A stretch of 22,010 bases of DNA from Polyangium jinanense (GCF_028435365.1 NZ_JAGTJJ010000106.1:1-22010), one strand, 5' to 3'; counted from the first letter of the stretch, positions 1 through 8,421 are shown. Program-made: numbers and translations. Notes: generated by a model not told the origin, from the letters alone.

Positions 1-145
1 GCTCGTTCGATGAACTGCGCATCGCGCAGTTCATCGACCCCGGGTCCAGCGCTTGCGCTGGTCCGGGTCCAGGGGTGGACAACCCCTGGTGGGGCCTGGG
101 GCAAAGCCCCAGCGCAGCGCCTCCCAGATGAGACCAATGCTCAGG
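1..145 (+). repeat. Four-hairpin intergenic repeat, copy A (left end cut by the window)
   Basis: Four consecutive inverted repeats can be read directly. H1 (8-36) is a perfect 13-bp stem with loop ATC. H2 (about 41-68) has core arms CCAGCGC/GCGCTGG. H3 (about 70-90) has arms CCAGGGGT/ACCCCTGG. H4 (about 95-112) has arms CTGGGGC/GCCCCAG and loop AAA. A tail with GATGAGACC and ATGCTCAG is shared with the copy at 8491-8646. The other copies begin with a TGGTCTTG leader that would lie left of position 1, so this copy is truncated by the window. Overlapping open frames are low-complexity shadows. Confidence 0.9.
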
Positions 146-211
146 CGTCAAGGCACAGCGAGGGGAGGGCCCCACGGAAAAATCACTGGATCGCGAGGGC
201 CGAATGGAAGG

Positions 212-1222
212 ATGCTACGTGCGCGCATGCGGAACACGCAACTTCCCCTCCTGCTCCTCCTGTTCACCGCCGCCTGCGGGGCCTCGTCCGAGGCCGCGAA
301 AGAGCCGGCCACGCCCGCCTCCGGTTCGTCCTCGGGCAGCACCGACGAGGTCGCGGAGCCCTCGGCGGCGAACGAAAACGTCCTCTCCTTCGGGTGGAAG
401 GTGCCTTGCCGCGTGCCCGTCGAGCGCGTCTCGGAGAAGAAGGGCAAGGGCGCGAAAATGCGCTTTTTCGTCGCGGCCCGTCCCATGAAGGACGGCAAGA
501 TCGAGGTCCGCGTCGAGGACACCAAGTTCCTCGTGATCGACGGCGAGGACGCCACCACGCCCGAGGTGCAGGAAAAGCTCGCCCCCGTGCTCCCGCTCCT
601 CAGCATGCCCGTGCCCATGATCATTTCGCCCGAGGGCGAGTACCTCGAGGCCCGTGGGCTCGATCAGATGATCAAGCGCATGCTCGCCACGCCGGCGATC
701 GCCAACAACCCGAAGCTCTCGACGTTCATGGAGCAGGCGCTCCGCTCGCCGCAGATGCAGGCGCAGCTCGCCTCGGCCGCGGGCGACTCCTGGAATGCCT
801 GGGTCGGCGCGTGGATCGGGCTCCCGAATGCGCCGGGCGAGGTCGTCGAGGCCGACGACCAGGTCCCCGCCGGCGCGGAGACGATTCCCGTGCGCCTGCG
901 TTTCGAGCACCACGGCAAAGTCCAGGAGGACGACGCGCTCGTCCGGGTCTCGATCACGCAGACCCTCCAGGGGGAAAAAGCGGCCCAGGGCCTCGCCAGC
1001 CTCATCCGCGAGATGGCCGGGCCCCATTTCCCCAAAGACATGCCCATCGAAAATATCCGCCGCATCACGCGCACCGAAGCGGAGACCGACCCGCGCACGC
1101 TAAAGCCCCGCCACGTGCGGTTCGAGCAGACCGTCGACATGACCATGGGTGGAAAATCGCAGAAGAGCCGTGAGTACAAGGACGACACGTTCGACTGGTC
1201 CCGCGCCGAGGGCTGCCGCTGA
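212..1222 (+). CDS. Putative lipoprotein of unknown function
   Basis: This is a 336-residue protein. The start at 212 is chosen because the open frame upstream of it lies in the hairpin repeat, and because this start or the ATG at 227 gives a clean lipoprotein signal: a basic N-terminus, a poly-Leu core and lipobox FTAAC with Cys22. A GGAAGG just upstream sits too close to 212 to decide between the two starts. A low-complexity Ser/Glu/Ala linker follows the Cys. The rest is a soluble, charged domain with one Cys early in the domain (KVPCRV) and one at the C-terminus (EGCR), perhaps a disulphide. It is probably anchored in an envelope membrane facing the periplasm or the exterior. I recognise no catalytic motif. 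The style loosely recalls DUF6263-type lipoproteins, but that is only an impression. The next gene begins 38 bp downstream on the same strand. Confidence 0.85.
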   Translation: MLRARMRNTQLPLLLLLFTAACGASSEAAKEPATPASGSSSGSTDEVAEPSAANENVLSFGWKVPCRVPVERVSEKKGKGAKMRFFVAARPMKDGKIEVRVEDTKFLVIDGEDATTPEVQEKLAPVLPLLSMPVPMIISPEGEYLEARGLDQMIKRMLATPAIANNPKLSTFMEQALRSPQMQAQLASAAGDSWNAWVGAWIGLPNAPGEVVEADDQVPAGAETIPVRLRFEHHGKVQEDDALVRVSITQTLQGEKAAQGLASLIREMAGPHFPKDMPIENIRRITRTEAETDPRTLKPRHVRFEQTVDMTMGGKSQKSREYKDDTFDWSRAEGCR

Positions 1223-1260
1223 CCCCTGCCGTCCCCCCGGCCGCCGTGATAAAAAGCGGC

Positions 1261-2121
1261 ATGCGAAACGACGGGAAACTCTCCGCAATCCTCCTCACGG
1301 CCGCCTTTGGTGCCGCCGGGTGCACGGCCGAGGAACGGCAGTTCGCGAACATCTGCGACACGGCGATCCTCTGTGACGACTTCGAATCGGGCGGCACGGG
1401 CGACAAACCCGGAGGCAAGTGGCGCACCGTCGAGGTGGGCGGGTCCGTCGTCGTCTCCTCGGAGAATGCCCGGAGCGGCTCGCGCGCCGTGAAGATCACG
1501 GCGGCCGCGACCAGCATGAACGCCGATTTTCGGACCGTGATGCTCGCGCTCGACGACACCTCGGTGCTCCCCCCGGAGGGCAACGTGCTTTATGGCCGGG
1601 CGATGATGTTCATCGAATCCGTGCCCATGCAAGCGGGGGGCGTGGGGCTCGTGACGGGGCAGGGACGCGTACCCGGACAGACCTACAAGGCTTATTACCG
1701 TTATGGCGTGCACCACCCCATCATCGACGAGGGGACGGGAGCGTTCCTCGGCAGTCAGCTCACGGCGTTCTACGACACGCCCGAGTATTACGAAGATCCG
1801 ATGAGCGCCCCTCACACGGCGTGCTGGGCCCACTCGCACGAGGTGGCCATACCCGTGGGGCGGTGGGCGTGCTTCGAATGGAAGTTCGACGGGCAAAACA
1901 ACGCGATGCAGCTCTCCGTCGACGGGTATGGCGTGCCCGGCCTCGCCGTGAAGGAGACCGGGGACGGCTGTACGAACCCGGATACGCCGACGGCTCCCTG
2001 GGTGGCGCCGCTCTTCTCCGAGCTCTACCTGGGGTGGGAGTCCTATCTGCCGGACGAGGCGCGCGCGATCTGGATCGACGACGTCGTCCTCGCCACGCGG
2101 CCGATCGGTTGTCCCGAATGA
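1261..2121 (+). CDS. Lipoprotein with a probable jelly-roll (concanavalin A-like) domain
   Basis: This is a 286-residue protein. The ATG at 1261 gives a compact signal peptide with lipobox GAAGC (Cys21); a GTG at 1246 would add five residues. After the Cys come ICDTAILCDDFES, a W near residue 54, and VVSSENARSGSRAVKI, ending in a WIDDVVLATRP strand. This order (a DDFE strand, then an A-x-SG-x-A strand, then a W-IDD final strand) is typical of secreted beta-sandwich proteins related to polysaccharide lyase and LamG folds. Here it supports the fold only, not an enzymatic activity. A carbohydrate-binding or cell-surface role is plausible. It converges on the minus-strand lipoprotein gene with only 3 bp between stop codons, so any shared terminator must lie inside coding sequence. 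Confidence 0.85.
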   Translation: MRNDGKLSAILLTAAFGAAGCTAEERQFANICDTAILCDDFESGGTGDKPGGKWRTVEVGGSVVVSSENARSGSRAVKITAAATSMNADFRTVMLALDDTSVLPPEGNVLYGRAMMFIESVPMQAGGVGLVTGQGRVPGQTYKAYYRYGVHHPIIDEGTGAFLGSQLTAFYDTPEYYEDPMSAPHTACWAHSHEVAIPVGRWACFEWKFDGQNNAMQLSVDGYGVPGLAVKETGDGCTNPDTPTAPWVAPLFSELYLGWESYLPDEARAIWIDDVVLATRPIGCPE

Positions 2122-2124
2122 ACG

Positions 2125-2568
2125 TTACTTCTTGCCCTTGAACGTCCAGTCGTAGGAGATGACCGTCGCCTCGTTCTTCGTGGTGCCCGTGACCTCCATC
2201 GAGAGGGCGCCCGTGTCGTCGAAGTTCAGCGTCGCCGAGAGGGGGAGCTTGCCTTCCCAGTTCGCCACTTTGACGTCACACGTGTTTTTCACGACGACGA
2301 GCTTCGGCGTCGACGCCTCGCCCTTCATCTCGCAGGACGCGAATTTCACGACGTAGCCGTTCCCGTCCTTCGAGACCGTCACGGTCGCGTCGGGCACCTT
2401 GCGCGGCGGCGACTCGTTCTTGGCGACTTCCGCCGTCTGCGCGACGGCGATCTTCATCGTCCCGGACTCCGTGGCCTCGCCTTTGTACGTGCCCGAATAG
2501 TCCGTGCCACAGCCGGCCACGCCAAGGGTCCCCACCGCGAGAAAACCGAAGAGATAGTGGTGTTTCAT
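2125..2568 (-). CDS. Small lipoprotein of unknown function
   Basis: This is a 147-residue protein. The start at 2568 (MKHHYLFGF) is preferred over the GTG 10 codons upstream, because a GAGG ribosome-binding site lies about 6 nt before it and a standard lipoprotein leader follows with lipobox VAGC (Cys20). The mature part is short and rich in beta-strand-forming sequence: a YSGTYKGEATESGTMKI strand, two further Cys residues (ASCEMKG and KNTCDVK) likely to pair, and an ALSMEVTGTT strand. This resembles a small eight-stranded beta-barrel or lipocalin-like envelope protein, but I see no family signature. It faces away from the amidase across a 209-bp intergenic region that must hold both promoters. 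Confidence 0.82.
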   Translation of the reverse strand: MKHHYLFGFLAVGTLGVAGCGTDYSGTYKGEATESGTMKIAVAQTAEVAKNESPPRKVPDATVTVSKDGNGYVVKFASCEMKGEASTPKLVVVKNTCDVKVANWEGKLPLSATLNFDDTGALSMEVTGTTKNEATVISYDWTFKGKK

Positions 2569-2777
2569 CGTGCCTCGTTCGATGCACCGAAGACCCAAGC
2601 ACGGCGCGTGCCGGGCTCGCGCGTCGCCCTACATACACCAAACGGCCCGGATTTTCATCGGTCCATGGACGTCGCCGGTCGACACGGCGCAAGGCGCGCG
2701 CGGAGGCGCAGGAGATGCGCCGCGGCCGTGCCCTTCGTCGTTGAGTCGGGCGCGCGCGATCTGGTAGGTACACGGGT

Positions 2778-4295
2778 GTGAGCTTCAAGGAATACGACGA
2801 CCACGACGCTCTGGGTCTCGCCGCGCTCGTGAAGAAAGGGGAGGTGAGCCCCGTCGAGTTGCTCGAGGAGGCGATCACGCGTGCCGAACGCGTGAACGGG
2901 CGGCTCAACGCGATCGTGATCGGCATGCACGTCATCGCGCGCGAGCGGGCGCGCGGCGAGCTGCCCGACGGCCCCTTCCGCGGCGTGCCTTTCCTCATGA
3001 AGGACATGGCCTCCGCTTATGCCGGCGTGCCGCTTCAGGCCGCGAGCCGCCTCTATCGTGGAAATGTCCCTGCCCACCACGCCGAGCTCACCGAGCGATT
3101 CCTGCGCGCCGGCCTCGTCGTGTTCGGCAAGACGAACTCCCCCGAGTTCGGCATCCTGCCGACGACCGAGCCCGAGCTTTATGGCCCCACGCACAATCCC
3201 TGGCGCCTCGGCTACTCGCCGGGCGGATCGAGCGGCGGCGCGGCGGCGGCCGTCGCGGCGGGGATCGTGCCCATGGCGCACGGCGGTGACGGCGGCGGAT
3301 CGATTCGTATTCCGGCCGCGTGTTGTGGCCTCTTCGGCTTCAAGCCCACGCGCGCGCGCACGCCGGTCGGCCCCGACGTGAGCGAGAGCTTTTACGGGTT
3401 CGCCACCGAGCACGTCCTTTCCCGCACCGTGCGCGACAGCGCGGCCGCGCTCGACGCGACGGCCGGGCCCGAGTCGACCGCGATGTACCACGCGCCCGCG
3501 CCGTACCACGGTTTTTTGGATGCGCTCGGCGCGCCCCCCGAAAAACTCCGCATTGCCTTCACGACCGAGCCGCTCCTCCACGGCGCGGACCCCCACCCGG
3601 ACAACCGGCGCGCCGTCGAGGAAACGGCAAAACTGCTCGAAAAGCTCGGGCATCACGTGGAACCGGCGCGGCCGCGCTTCGACGCGCGCGAGTTCGCGAA
3701 GGGGTTTTTCCTGCATTTCAGCGCGCTCGTCGCCGCCGAGATCCGCGCGTCGGAGGACTTCCTCGGCCGCCCGGCGCGGCGCGAGGATGTCGAGCGGACG
3801 ACGTGGCTCTTGAACCTCGTCGGCCGGAGCACGGACGCGGGGACGTTCGTGTATTACCGGCGCAAGCTCTTCGAAGTGCAGCGCGCCGTGGCCGGGTTTT
3901 TTCAGGAATACGACGTCCTGCTCACGCCGACGATCGGCAGGCCGCCCGTGCCGCACGGGACCTTGCTCGCGAAGGGCCTGGAGGAGGGGATGCAAGAGCT
4001 CGTGGCGCGGCTCGATCGCCCGGAGCTTTTGCGGCTGCCGCGGCTGCTCGACATGGCCGTGGAGCGCGCGTATGCGTTTTCGCCGTTCACGCCGGTCTTC
4101 AACGTGACGGGGCAGCCTTCGGCGAGCGTGCCGCTCCACTGGAATGCGGAGGGTTTGCCCATCGGGACCATGCTCACGGCGCGCTTCGGGGAGGACGCGC
4201 GTCTCTTCCGGCTCTGCGCGCAGATCGAAGAGGTCCAATCCTTCCGCGCCCGTCGCCCGCCCGTTCACGCTTCCGCGTCCCCGGGGCTCTCGTGA
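2778..4295 (+). CDS. Amidase signature family hydrolase
   Basis: This is a 505-residue protein starting at GTG 2778. It has the full amidase-signature core: catalytic Lys75 in PFLMKDM, the Gly/Ser-rich stretch with cis-Ser151 in PGGSSGG, and nucleophile Ser175 in GGGSIRIP. The spacing Lys-100-Ser and Ser-24-Ser matches the family pattern. These enzymes hydrolyse amide bonds (aryl or aliphatic amides, 6-aminohexanoate cyclic dimer, fatty amides) through a Ser-cisSer-Lys triad. The C-terminal [20 protein letters not shown] segment with a later GLPIG is the usual family ending and argues against a GatA subunit. No signal peptide is visible, so it is probably cytoplasmic. No gatB or gatC is nearby, and the substrate cannot be read from the sequence. 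Confidence 0.95.
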   Translation: MSFKEYDDHDALGLAALVKKGEVSPVELLEEAITRAERVNGRLNAIVIGMHVIARERARGELPDGPFRGVPFLMKDMASAYAGVPLQAASRLYRGNVPAHHAELTERFLRAGLVVFGKTNSPEFGILPTTEPELYGPTHNPWRLGYSPGGSSGGAAAAVAAGIVPMAHGGDGGGSIRIPAACCGLFGFKPTRARTPVGPDVSESFYGFATEHVLSRTVRDSAAALDATAGPESTAMYHAPAPYHGFLDALGAPPEKLRIAFTTEPLLHGADPHPDNRRAVEETAKLLEKLGHHVEPARPRFDAREFAKGFFLHFSALVAAEIRASEDFLGRPARREDVERTTWLLNLVGRSTDAGTFVYYRRKLFEVQRAVAGFFQEYDVLLTPTIGRPPVPHGTLLAKGLEEGMQELVARLDRPELLRLPRLLDMAVERAYAFSPFTPVFNVTGQPSASVPLHWNAEGLPIGTMLTARFGEDARLFRLCAQIEEVQSFRARRPPVHASASPGLS

Positions 4296-4331
4296 CGTGA
4301 TTCCGAGCCGGCGTCCTCCCTGCCCGGCGGA

Positions 4332-5585
4332 TCAGTCGTCGCCGGGCGTGAAGAGGATGGGATACGAGACCGTGGTCTCCTTCGTCGCCGCGGGGAAAAC
4401 GAAGCCCTGGGCAGCGTCGCGCATGCAAGCCTCCATCGGCTGCGTCGCGGCCGATTCCGCCGTGGCCTTGAGGGTCGTCATGTGCCCGTCGGTGCCCACC
4501 TTGAAATCGAGGATGATGCGACCCGACGCCGCCGGATTCGTCTGGAGGACCGCCTCGTAACAAGGCCGGAACGAGGAAAAACCTCCGCGCACGACGGCCT
4601 GGATCTCCTCGGCTTCGAGCGACTCCGGCACCTCGACGCTCGTGGCCTCGAGCGGGAGCTCGTCCATGCCGGCGAGCGTGGTCTCGACGTTGTCGAGCTG
4701 GGCGAAGCGCGGGGCCGCGACGAGGATCACGGGCGGCGCGCCCTCGCGCTTCTTCGCGGCCACGAGCCCCTTGCCCTTCGCGAGCCGCGCCTTGATCTCG
4801 GCCGAAGGTAGCGGCAGCTCCGCGTCGTATCGCGCGGGGATCTCGCCCCCTTCGAGATCGTAATAATAAACGACGAGCGAGGTGGCGAGCTCGGCGCGGG
4901 CGCGGACGATGCCGACCCACGAGGTCTCGCGGTTCGTGTTGCTGTCGACGTTCACCTCGCACGTCGAGCACGTCTTCTCCTTTTCGGCGCGGATCGCGCC
5001 GCCCACGTTGAACGTGCCGATTCGATCACTCGAGAAGTTGCGGTCGCCGCCGAACGCGAGGACCCGCACGCGATAACGGCCGCCCGCGTCGGGCGGGAAA
5101 AACTTCGCGAGCTGGGTCGCGAAGATCGAGACCGGAGGCTCGGCCGGGGTGAGGCGGCGCTTCGGCGTGTCCTCGCTGCCCGTGAGCAGCTTGCGGAGGC
5201 GTTTTTCCGCCTCGGCGGACAGCGCCCATTCCCGATCGCCCGCGTGCGCGGCGAGGAGGTTTTCGACGGCCGTGATTGCGCCTTCCGCGTCGCCCGTCGC
5301 TTCGAGGGCGCGGCTGCGGACGAGCGTGGCCTCGTCGCGCTCGGTCGCGGTGGCGGCAGGATGCGCGAGCGCGAGATCGATCTCGGCGAGCGCCTGCTTC
5401 GCGTCCTCGCCGCGGTCGAGCGCGCGCGCGACCCGCTCGATACGCAGCGCGACGGACGCCTCGCCCGAGGGCGCCGCCTGAATGGCCGGCGCCTCGGTGC
5501 CCTCGGTGTTTTCACCCGCGCAACCGAGCACGAACGTCGAAGCCAGGGACACGAGAACGAAACCACGGCCGAATTGCTTCATCAT
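4332..5585 (-). CDS. AgmX/PglI C-terminal domain lipoprotein
   Basis: This is a 417-residue protein. The start at 5585 is chosen because GGAGGA lies 7 nt upstream; the open frame extends 9 codons further but without a ribosome-binding site. Lipobox FVLGC (Cys22) follows a hydrophobic leader. Residues about 45-130 are helical and Ala/Glu-rich, like a tetratricopeptide-type region. The middle part is beta-rich, with a CSTC pair. The last about 105 residues match the myxobacterial AgmX/PglI C-terminal (TonB-like) domain: FRPCYEAVLQTNPAASGRI, then a DFKVGTDGHM strand, then a C-x-R-D-A-x-x-G-F-V-F-P end. Family members occur in gliding and envelope complexes. The gene follows the two-component genes on the same strand and has its own upstream copy of the direct-repeat element (5669-5686), so it is a candidate target of the regulator. 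Confidence 0.9.
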   Translation of the reverse strand: MMKQFGRGFVLVSLASTFVLGCAGENTEGTEAPAIQAAPSGEASVALRIERVARALDRGEDAKQALAEIDLALAHPAATATERDEATLVRSRALEATGDAEGAITAVENLLAAHAGDREWALSAEAEKRLRKLLTGSEDTPKRRLTPAEPPVSIFATQLAKFFPPDAGGRYRVRVLAFGGDRNFSSDRIGTFNVGGAIRAEKEKTCSTCEVNVDSNTNRETSWVGIVRARAELATSLVVYYYDLEGGEIPARYDAELPLPSAEIKARLAKGKGLVAAKKREGAPPVILVAAPRFAQLDNVETTLAGMDELPLEATSVEVPESLEAEEIQAVVRGGFSSFRPCYEAVLQTNPAASGRIILDFKVGTDGHMTTLKATAESAATQPMEACMRDAAQGFVFPAATKETTVSYPILFTPGDD

Positions 5586-5668
5586 GATCGGATCCTCCGT
5601 TATGGCTGCCATCGCGGCGCCGTCTGGAGACCACTATGCGGCGCGTTCCTGTACGAAATTTCTCTGCC

Positions 5669-5686
5669 ATGTCACCGTTCGGTCAC
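5669..5686 (-). promoter_or_regulatory. Pho-box-like direct repeat upstream of the AgmX-domain gene
   Basis: On the minus strand this reads GTGACCGAACGGTGACAT: two GTGAC half-sites spaced by 11 bp. It ends 84 bp before the start codon at 5585 and lies just after the stop of the response-regulator gene. An 11-bp tandem direct repeat is the usual binding geometry of OmpR/PhoB-family regulators. The same arrangement and orientation recur at 8243-8260 in front of the kinase/regulator operon. Binding by the neighbouring regulator is an inference. Confidence 0.55.
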
Positions 5687-5696
5687 CGGGCGCGGG

Positions 5697-6425
5697 TCAG
5701 TCGCCTCCAGAGCTCGGGGCGCGGGTGAAGCGGTAGCCGGCGCCGCGCACGGTGACGAGGTGGCGAGGGTTCTTCGGGTCGTCCTCGATCTTGGCGCGGA
5801 GGCGGTTGATGAAGTTGTCGACGGTGCGATCCGTGCCGAAGTAGTCGGCGCCCCAGACGGCATCGAGGATACGCTGGCGCGGGAGGAGCGTGCCCTCGTG
5901 GCGCAGGAAGTAGCGGAGCAGGCGCATTTCGAGCGCGGTCGTCTCGAGCGACTGGCCGCCGCGGCTCAAGGTATGAGCGCGGAAATCGGCGGTGACGTCG
6001 CCGATCTGGATGACCTCGGTCTCGGCCTCGACGCGCCTGCGCCGCCGGAGGGCCGCGTCGATGCGCGCGCAGAGCTCGGCCACGCCGAACGGTTTTACGA
6101 TGTAATCATCGGCGCCGAGGCGCAGGCCGCGGACCTTGTCGGGCTCCTCGCCTTTGGCCGTGACCATGAGAATGGGGACCTCGGGATCCGCCTCGCGGAG
6201 GCGCTGGCAAACCTCGAAGCCATTCATGCCGGGGAGCATCACGTCGAGCAGGACGAGATCGGGCTTTTGCGCGAGCGCGGCTTCGAGTCCGTCCTTGCCG
6301 GTGCCCGCGACCTCGACGCGGAACCCCTCGGATCGCAGTGTCTTTGTCATGGCGAGGCGCAGGCCGAGATCGTCCTCGACGAGGAGAATGGTCTCCTGCC
6401 GCCCCGCAGAACTCTTCGTGCTCAT
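5697..6425 (-). CDS. OmpR/PhoB-family response regulator
   Basis: This is a 242-residue two-domain regulator. The N-terminal receiver (about residues 12-125) has the acidic pocket Asp18/Asp19 (LLVEDD), phospho-acceptor Asp61 (LLLDVMLPG), switch Thr89 (MVTA) and Lys111 (IVKPF). An Arg-rich linker leads to a winged-helix DNA-binding domain (about 140-236) with the family pattern LETTALEMRLLRYFLRHEG, the recognition segment GTDRTVDNFINRLRAKIE, and the wing VRGAGYRF. The ATG at 6425 overlaps the kinase stop codon by 4 bp (ATGA), so translation is coupled and kinase and regulator form one operon. It should bind tandem direct repeats as a phosphorylated dimer; two such elements lie in this window, one upstream of its own operon. 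The signal is unknown. Confidence 0.96.
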   Translation of the reverse strand: MSTKSSAGRQETILLVEDDLGLRLAMTKTLRSEGFRVEVAGTGKDGLEAALAQKPDLVLLDVMLPGMNGFEVCQRLREADPEVPILMVTAKGEEPDKVRGLRLGADDYIVKPFGVAELCARIDAALRRRRRVEAETEVIQIGDVTADFRAHTLSRGGQSLETTALEMRLLRYFLRHEGTLLPRQRILDAVWGADYFGTDRTVDNFINRLRAKIEDDPKNPRHLVTVRGAGYRFTRAPSSGGD

Positions 6426-8221
6426 GCTTTCCTCCCTGGAAATACCAAAACAAATGCCGCGCCGCGACCGGGCTCGCTCTCCACGCGCGCCGTCCCGCCG
6501 TGCGCGCGCATCACGTGTCGGACCAGCGAGAGGCCGAGGCCGCTGCCCTCGGTTTCCCGGCTCAGTTTGTCGTCGAGCCGCTCGAAGGGCTCGAAGATAC
6601 GCTTCTGATCACGCCGTGAAATCCCGGAGCCCCGGTCCTCGACGCGGATCGTGATGCTCTCGTCCGCGCGTCGCAAGACGACCCGATAGGGCGTGCCGTC
6701 GGGCGCGTATTTGCGCGCATTGTCGAGCAGGTTGTCGAGGGCGAGGCGGACGAGCCCTGGATCGACGTGCGCAGGGGCCGGGGTGTCCATGGTGCGCTCG
6801 ATCGCGGGAACATCGGGGAATCGCTCCTCGAAGGCGAGGATGGCCTCGTCCGCGACGGCCGCGAGATCGGCCTCCGCGCGCACCGCGGCGAGCCGGCCTT
6901 TGGCCATACGGCCAAGCGAGAGCATGCGCTCGACCGTGTCGCCGAGCCTCTTCGACTCGCGCGCGAGTGCCTCGAAGACCTCGTGTTGCTCCTCGGGCTC
7001 GACACGACCGCCTTCGAGCAGCTCGGCGAGCATGCGGACGGAGGAGACCGGCGTGCGCAGCTCGTGCGAGACGGCGGAGACGAAATCGACCCGAAGCTCG
7101 CTCGTGCGCCGCGCTGCCCGCATGCGCGCCCATAACAAGGCGAGGAGGCCGAGCGAGACGACGACGGCGCCCGCGCCAATCGCGGCGAGGACGCGGCGGC
7201 TCCGCGCGGCGCGCCGGTCGATGGCCGTGCGATCGGCAGGGACGACGTGCATGGCGAGGCCGGGCGTGAGGAGGGTCGTGCCGCGAAGGTCGCCGAACGA
7301 GGCGACGGTCGGCGCGAATTGCGCGCGTTCGCCGGCGGGCATGGCGGGAAAACCCGCGTCGAGGGAGGCCGCGAGAGAATCGCCGTGCACGACGAGGCCC
7401 GCGAGCCGGCCGTCGTCGAGGGCGCGGAGAACGAAGATGGCGCCCGGCGCGCGAAACCGCAGCATGCCAGCGCGATCGGGGCCGCCGCGCAGGGCCACCG
7501 CGGCCTCCTCGCTGCGCAAAGCGTCGAGGATGCGGCCACGCGTGGAGGGAGAACCCTTCAATGCGAGGAGCGCGCGGGCGCGCAAGGGTTCGCCGAGGGC
7601 CATGGCCGTGGTGAGCTCCTCGCGTGTCGCCTCGCGCTCCCCGGACGAGAGCGACGCCGCATGGCCCTCGATCCAGGCGACGAGGGCCGGAGCTTCGCTC
7701 TCCGAGAGATGGGAGAGCGCGACGATGGGATAGAGGAATCGCCCGCCGGCGCCGCGAACGTCTGGACACACGGTAAGCAGCTCGTTACGGGCAGCTTTTC
7801 GTGTGTCCGGGTTTTTCGAAGTGGTGAACGTGGCCGCGAGGGTGTTGCAATGGTCCGTCGAGGCCTTCGGGGGGGCGCTCGCGGGCGGCGCAGCCGGCAG
7901 GGCGAGGGCGCGGTCGCGATCGAGCAGCAAGGGCGCCGCAAAGGGCGGGGCGAGGCCGGCGAGGGTCTGCTCCGCGTCGCGGAGCTCGGGGCCGAAGCGC
8001 GCGGCGGCAAGGGCCGCGTTGGCCTCCGCGAGGCCCTGCTCGACGCGGAGGCGGAGGCGTTCGGCGCTGAAGTCGAGCGCGCTCTGGGCCTCGCGCCGCT
8101 GCGCCGCCTCCTCGCCCTCCATCGCGCGCAGGCCGAGGATGCCCACCGCGATCGAAGGCAGGAGCGCGAGCGTCACGAAAAGGAGGAGATCCCTGAGGCG
8201 CGCGGCGCGTTCGGTCAACAC
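6422..8221 (-). CDS. Membrane sensor histidine kinase
   Basis: This is a 599-residue protein starting at GTG 8221. One membrane helix lies at about residues 12-32 and a second at about 345-365. Between them is a roughly 310-residue extracytoplasmic domain with no sensor family I recognise; it has a Cys pair, Cys125 and Cys152. The cytoplasmic part has a dimerisation/phosphoacceptor helix with His386 in VSHELRTP and a complete HATPase domain: N box NLLDNARKY (497-505), G1 DRGSGI (529-534), F box IFEPFERLD, G2 GSGLGLSL (559-566). It should autophosphorylate and pass phosphate to the overlapping regulator. No ribosome-binding site precedes the GTG, and a direct-repeat element sits only 22 bp upstream, so the start or transcript may be unusual (leaderless, or the repeat acts as an autorepressor site). 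Confidence 0.95.
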   Translation of the reverse strand: MLTERAARLRDLLLFVTLALLPSIAVGILGLRAMEGEEAAQRREAQSALDFSAERLRLRVEQGLAEANAALAAARFGPELRDAEQTLAGLAPPFAAPLLLDRDRALALPAAPPASAPPKASTDHCNTLAATFTTSKNPDTRKAARNELLTVCPDVRGAGGRFLYPIVALSHLSESEAPALVAWIEGHAASLSSGEREATREELTTAMALGEPLRARALLALKGSPSTRGRILDALRSEEAAVALRGGPDRAGMLRFRAPGAIFVLRALDDGRLAGLVVHGDSLAASLDAGFPAMPAGERAQFAPTVASFGDLRGTTLLTPGLAMHVVPADRTAIDRRAARSRRVLAAIGAGAVVVSLGLLALLWARMRAARRTSELRVDFVSAVSHELRTPVSSVRMLAELLEGGRVEPEEQHEVFEALARESKRLGDTVERMLSLGRMAKGRLAAVRAEADLAAVADEAILAFEERFPDVPAIERTMDTPAPAHVDPGLVRLALDNLLDNARKYAPDGTPYRVVLRRADESITIRVEDRGSGISRRDQKRIFEPFERLDDKLSRETEGSGLGLSLVRHVMRAHGGTARVESEPGRGAAFVLVFPGRKA

Positions 8222-8242
8222 GAGGGACAGGTTCGCATGGAA

Positions 8243-8260
8243 ATGTCACCGCCATGTCAC
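8243..8260 (-). promoter_or_regulatory. Pho-box-like direct repeat upstream of the kinase/regulator operon
   Basis: On the minus strand this reads GTGACATGGCGGTGACAT: two perfect GTGACAT copies spaced by 11 bp. It lies 22 bp before the kinase start codon. The half-site, spacing and strand match the element at 5669-5686. The tandem 11-bp geometry fits an OmpR/PhoB-family dimer, so this is the natural candidate for autoregulation by the operon's own regulator. Its closeness to the start codon would suit repression, or activation of a very short-leader transcript. Confidence 0.6.
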
Positions 8261-8282
8261 GGCATGCGCGGCGGATGCAAAG

Positions 8283-8421
8283 TGGGAGGCGCTGCGCTGG
8301 GGCTTTGCCCCAGGCCCCAGCAGGGGCTGTCCGCCCCTGCACCCGGACCAGCGCAAGCGCTGGACCCGGGGTCGATGAACTGCGCGATGCGCAGTTCATC
8401 GAACAGGCCAGGTCAAGACCA
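8283..8421 (-). repeat. Four-hairpin intergenic repeat, copy B
   Basis: This is an inverted copy of the element at 1-145, with the same four stems in the same order on the minus strand. H1 is at 8373-8401 (13-bp perfect stem, loop ATC on the minus strand). H2 has arms CCAGCGC/GCGCTGG. H3 has arms GCAGGGGC/GCCCCTGC; its outer pair differs from copy A with a compensating change. H4 has arms CTGGGGC/GCCCCAG. The leader TGGTCTTG...GGCCTGTTC on the minus strand (8401-8421) matches that of copy C. With copy C it forms a head-to-head pair that fills the 463-bp gap between the kinase gene and the next gene. Confidence 0.88.

Noticed and set aside
664..1896. Long minus-strand open frame antisense to two lipoprotein genes.
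   Set aside because: Typical high-GC shadow with Arg/His-rich low-quality translation, while both plus-strand genes have lipoprotein leaders.
5244..6608. A 454-codon plus-strand open frame.
   Set aside because: It is antisense to the AgmX-domain, response-regulator and kinase genes and has no recognisable domain.
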